Virus record (IMG/VR): IMGVR_UViG_3300030107_004732 | Location: 1 to 64,000 of that record | DNA from: a virus | DNA length: 64,000 bases | Reading direction: 5' to 3' (one strand) | Shown: in pieces, positions 63,114-64,000 of the stretch | How positions within the stretch are numbered: position 1 is the first letter of the stretch | Layout of the letters: the number at the start of each line of letters is the position of its first letter | The notes under the pieces: model-generated | Told to the model about the DNA's origin: nothing | What the model saw: only the letters and a program-made list of their open reading frames with translations | Databases searched by the model: none | Made by a program: the position numbers and the translations under genes

Positions 63114-63889
63114 TTTTTGTTTCCATCAATTAAATTACCCCATAGGGATGTTTTACCATTTATTATTTGTATTATATGCACTGTAAATAACCCTTTAGCA
63201 TAATAATCTACTATTGCAAATGCATGTGCCCAATTTATAGGTCTTCCTGCAAGCCATTCATTTGACTTTGGTCCCATATCTTTTAAGCATCCAATACTCC
63301 AAGCTGACTTTGGTCCATCCATATGAGTAGCAGACATTTGCTGTAAATCATGCCAATGCCCATACATTATATTGCAACCAAATTTCCGAATATGGTTAGC
63401 AGTATGATATTGACCACCATATTGATGGCCATGATAAAAGTATAATTTTCCCAATTTAAGATGTTTTCCGAATTTGTAATATTTATAGCCACGAACATCC
63501 AACTTAACAGCATTAGCAAATTTATACTGAGGAATATAGGGATATTTTTCAACTGCCATATTACACCAATTGTCATGATTACCCTCAGTAAAGTACTTTT
63601 CTTTACAATTAGCCTTATCGAGAGACTCATCAATTTGGTCCATTCCACGGTTAACATCTTTCACATCCTTATCAAAATCATTTATTAAATATTCTAATGG
63701 CGGTGCCTTTTTTCTCTTAAATCTCCAAGCACTAAATGCATGCCATTCACCAACGTCACCCAAATCTACATAAGCATCTGGTTTAACTATTTCAATTGTC
63801 TTTTTGAGACAGTTAATTGCAGGTTGGTCATGAAGAGGAAAGTGTTTATCTGGCGTTACTATTACTCTTTTAACCACACCTTTATCCAT
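63110..63889 (-). CDS. Calcineurin-like metallophosphoesterase (copy 2)
   Basis: 259 aa, highly similar to the copy at 10121-10906, with all metal-binding motifs kept (DKH, GDVGE, GNHD, GH, GHWH). Keeping a second intact enzyme copy suggests that both are functional or that the duplication is recent. Substrate unknown. SD: AAAGGAGTAGTT. Confidence 0.85.
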   Translation of the reverse strand: MDKGVVKRVIVTPDKHFPLHDQPAINCLKKTIEIVKPDAYVDLGDVGEWHAFSAWRFKRKKAPPLEYLINDFDKDVKDVNRGMDQIDESLDKANCKEKYFTEGNHDNWCNMAVEKYPYIPQYKFANAVKLDVRGYKYYKFGKHLKLGKLYFYHGHQYGGQYHTANHIRKFGCNIMYGHWHDLQQMSATHMDGPKSAWSIGCLKDMGPKSNEWLAGRPINWAHAFAIVDYYAKGLFTVHIIQIINGKTSLWGNLIDGNKK

Positions 63890-63891
63890 AA

Positions 63892-64000
63892 CTACTCCTT
63901 TAGTTGTTTCTTAATTAACATTATTTTGTAAACAAAATAGACAATAGTAACTATTCCCACACCCATTTTTACTAATTCAGGTAAAAAATCCATAAATTGA
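63892..64000 (-). CDS. Small membrane protein, putative holin (copy 2, 5' end outside window)
   Basis: Stop at 63892; the frame is open to the right edge. The visible 36 residues (QFMDFLPELVKMGVGIVTIV...) match the C-terminal part of the 53-aa ORF at 10924-11085. It shows that the duplicated cassette extends beyond the window. Confidence 0.6.
   Translation of the reverse strand, partial: QFMDFLPELVKMGVGIVTIVYFVYKIMLIKKQLKE

Noticed and set aside
1-64000. Prophage or integrated element
   Set aside because: No integrase, repressor, attachment repeat or bacterial housekeeping gene is visible; gene density and content are fully viral.
1-64000. CRISPR array
   Set aside because: No regularly spaced short direct repeats were seen; the repeats present are fibre-domain duplications.

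Overview
The window is part of the genome of an AT-rich, tailed double-stranded DNA phage (Caudoviricetes). It looks like a short-tailed podovirus. It has a large terminase, a P22-type portal, a capsid protein, head-tail adaptors, beta-propeller-like tail proteins, long tail fibres and very large internal virion proteins, but no tape-measure protein, sheath, integrase, repressor or tRNA gene. Base composition (low G+C by eye) and gene content resemble uncultured marine podovirus-like phages; the host cannot be read from the sequence.

Layout. (1) 1-24,987, minus strand, read right to left: a 58-aa ORF behind a candidate promoter, terminase small subunit, a small ORF, a Cys/His-hydrolase-like protein, terminase large subunit, an RG/N-rich disordered protein, a 48-codon ORF with one in-frame UGA, portal, scaffold-like protein, major capsid protein, decoration and adaptor proteins, a T4-type lysozyme and holin-like proteins, a metallophosphoesterase, a 1,348-aa tail protein and a tail fibre running off the left edge. 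(2) 24,988-25,168: a divergent control region. (3) 25,169-39,133, plus strand: a dense early/middle operon of small overlapping genes, interrupted by gene-free stretches rich in RNA-like stem structures. It encodes a DUF1287-type hydrolase, a ubiquitin-like protein, a candidate E2-like protein, a JAMM/JAB metalloprotease, an E1/ThiF-like enzyme, an ERF annealase, an SSB-like protein, a primase-helicase fusion, a winged-helix protein and a PD-(D/E)XK-like nuclease. (4) 39,137-64,000, minus strand: a second copy of the holin, metallophosphoesterase, tail protein and fibre cassette (64,000 to 54,819), a second candidate promoter, three small virion proteins, then giant internal virion proteins of 618, 2,992 and 895 aa.

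Interpretation. If the genome is circular or circularly permuted, the two minus-strand blocks join across the window edges into one late operon. It would run from terminase through head, lysis, tail copy 1, tail copy 2 and ejection proteins, opposite one early operon. The early and late genes diverge at about 25.0 kb and converge with a 3-nt gap at 39.1 kb.

Most notable: (a) a compact phage ubiquitin-like module (Ubl ending GG-DQ, possible E2-like protein, JAMM protease, E1-like enzyme); (b) a DFDVD motif in a double-psi beta-barrel-like context inside the 2,992-aa virion protein, suggesting a packaged RNA polymerase like that of crAss-like phages; (c) a series of 35-150-nt intergenic elements closed by 8-11-bp stems, including a ~600-nt structured region; (d) a duplicated tail/lysis cassette with two independent gene fusion/fission differences; (e) an ORF interrupted by a single in-frame UGA between the RG-rich gene and the portal; (f) a repeated 29-bp promoter-like element at the two late transcription units. 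All calls come from reading the sequence; no database search was run.
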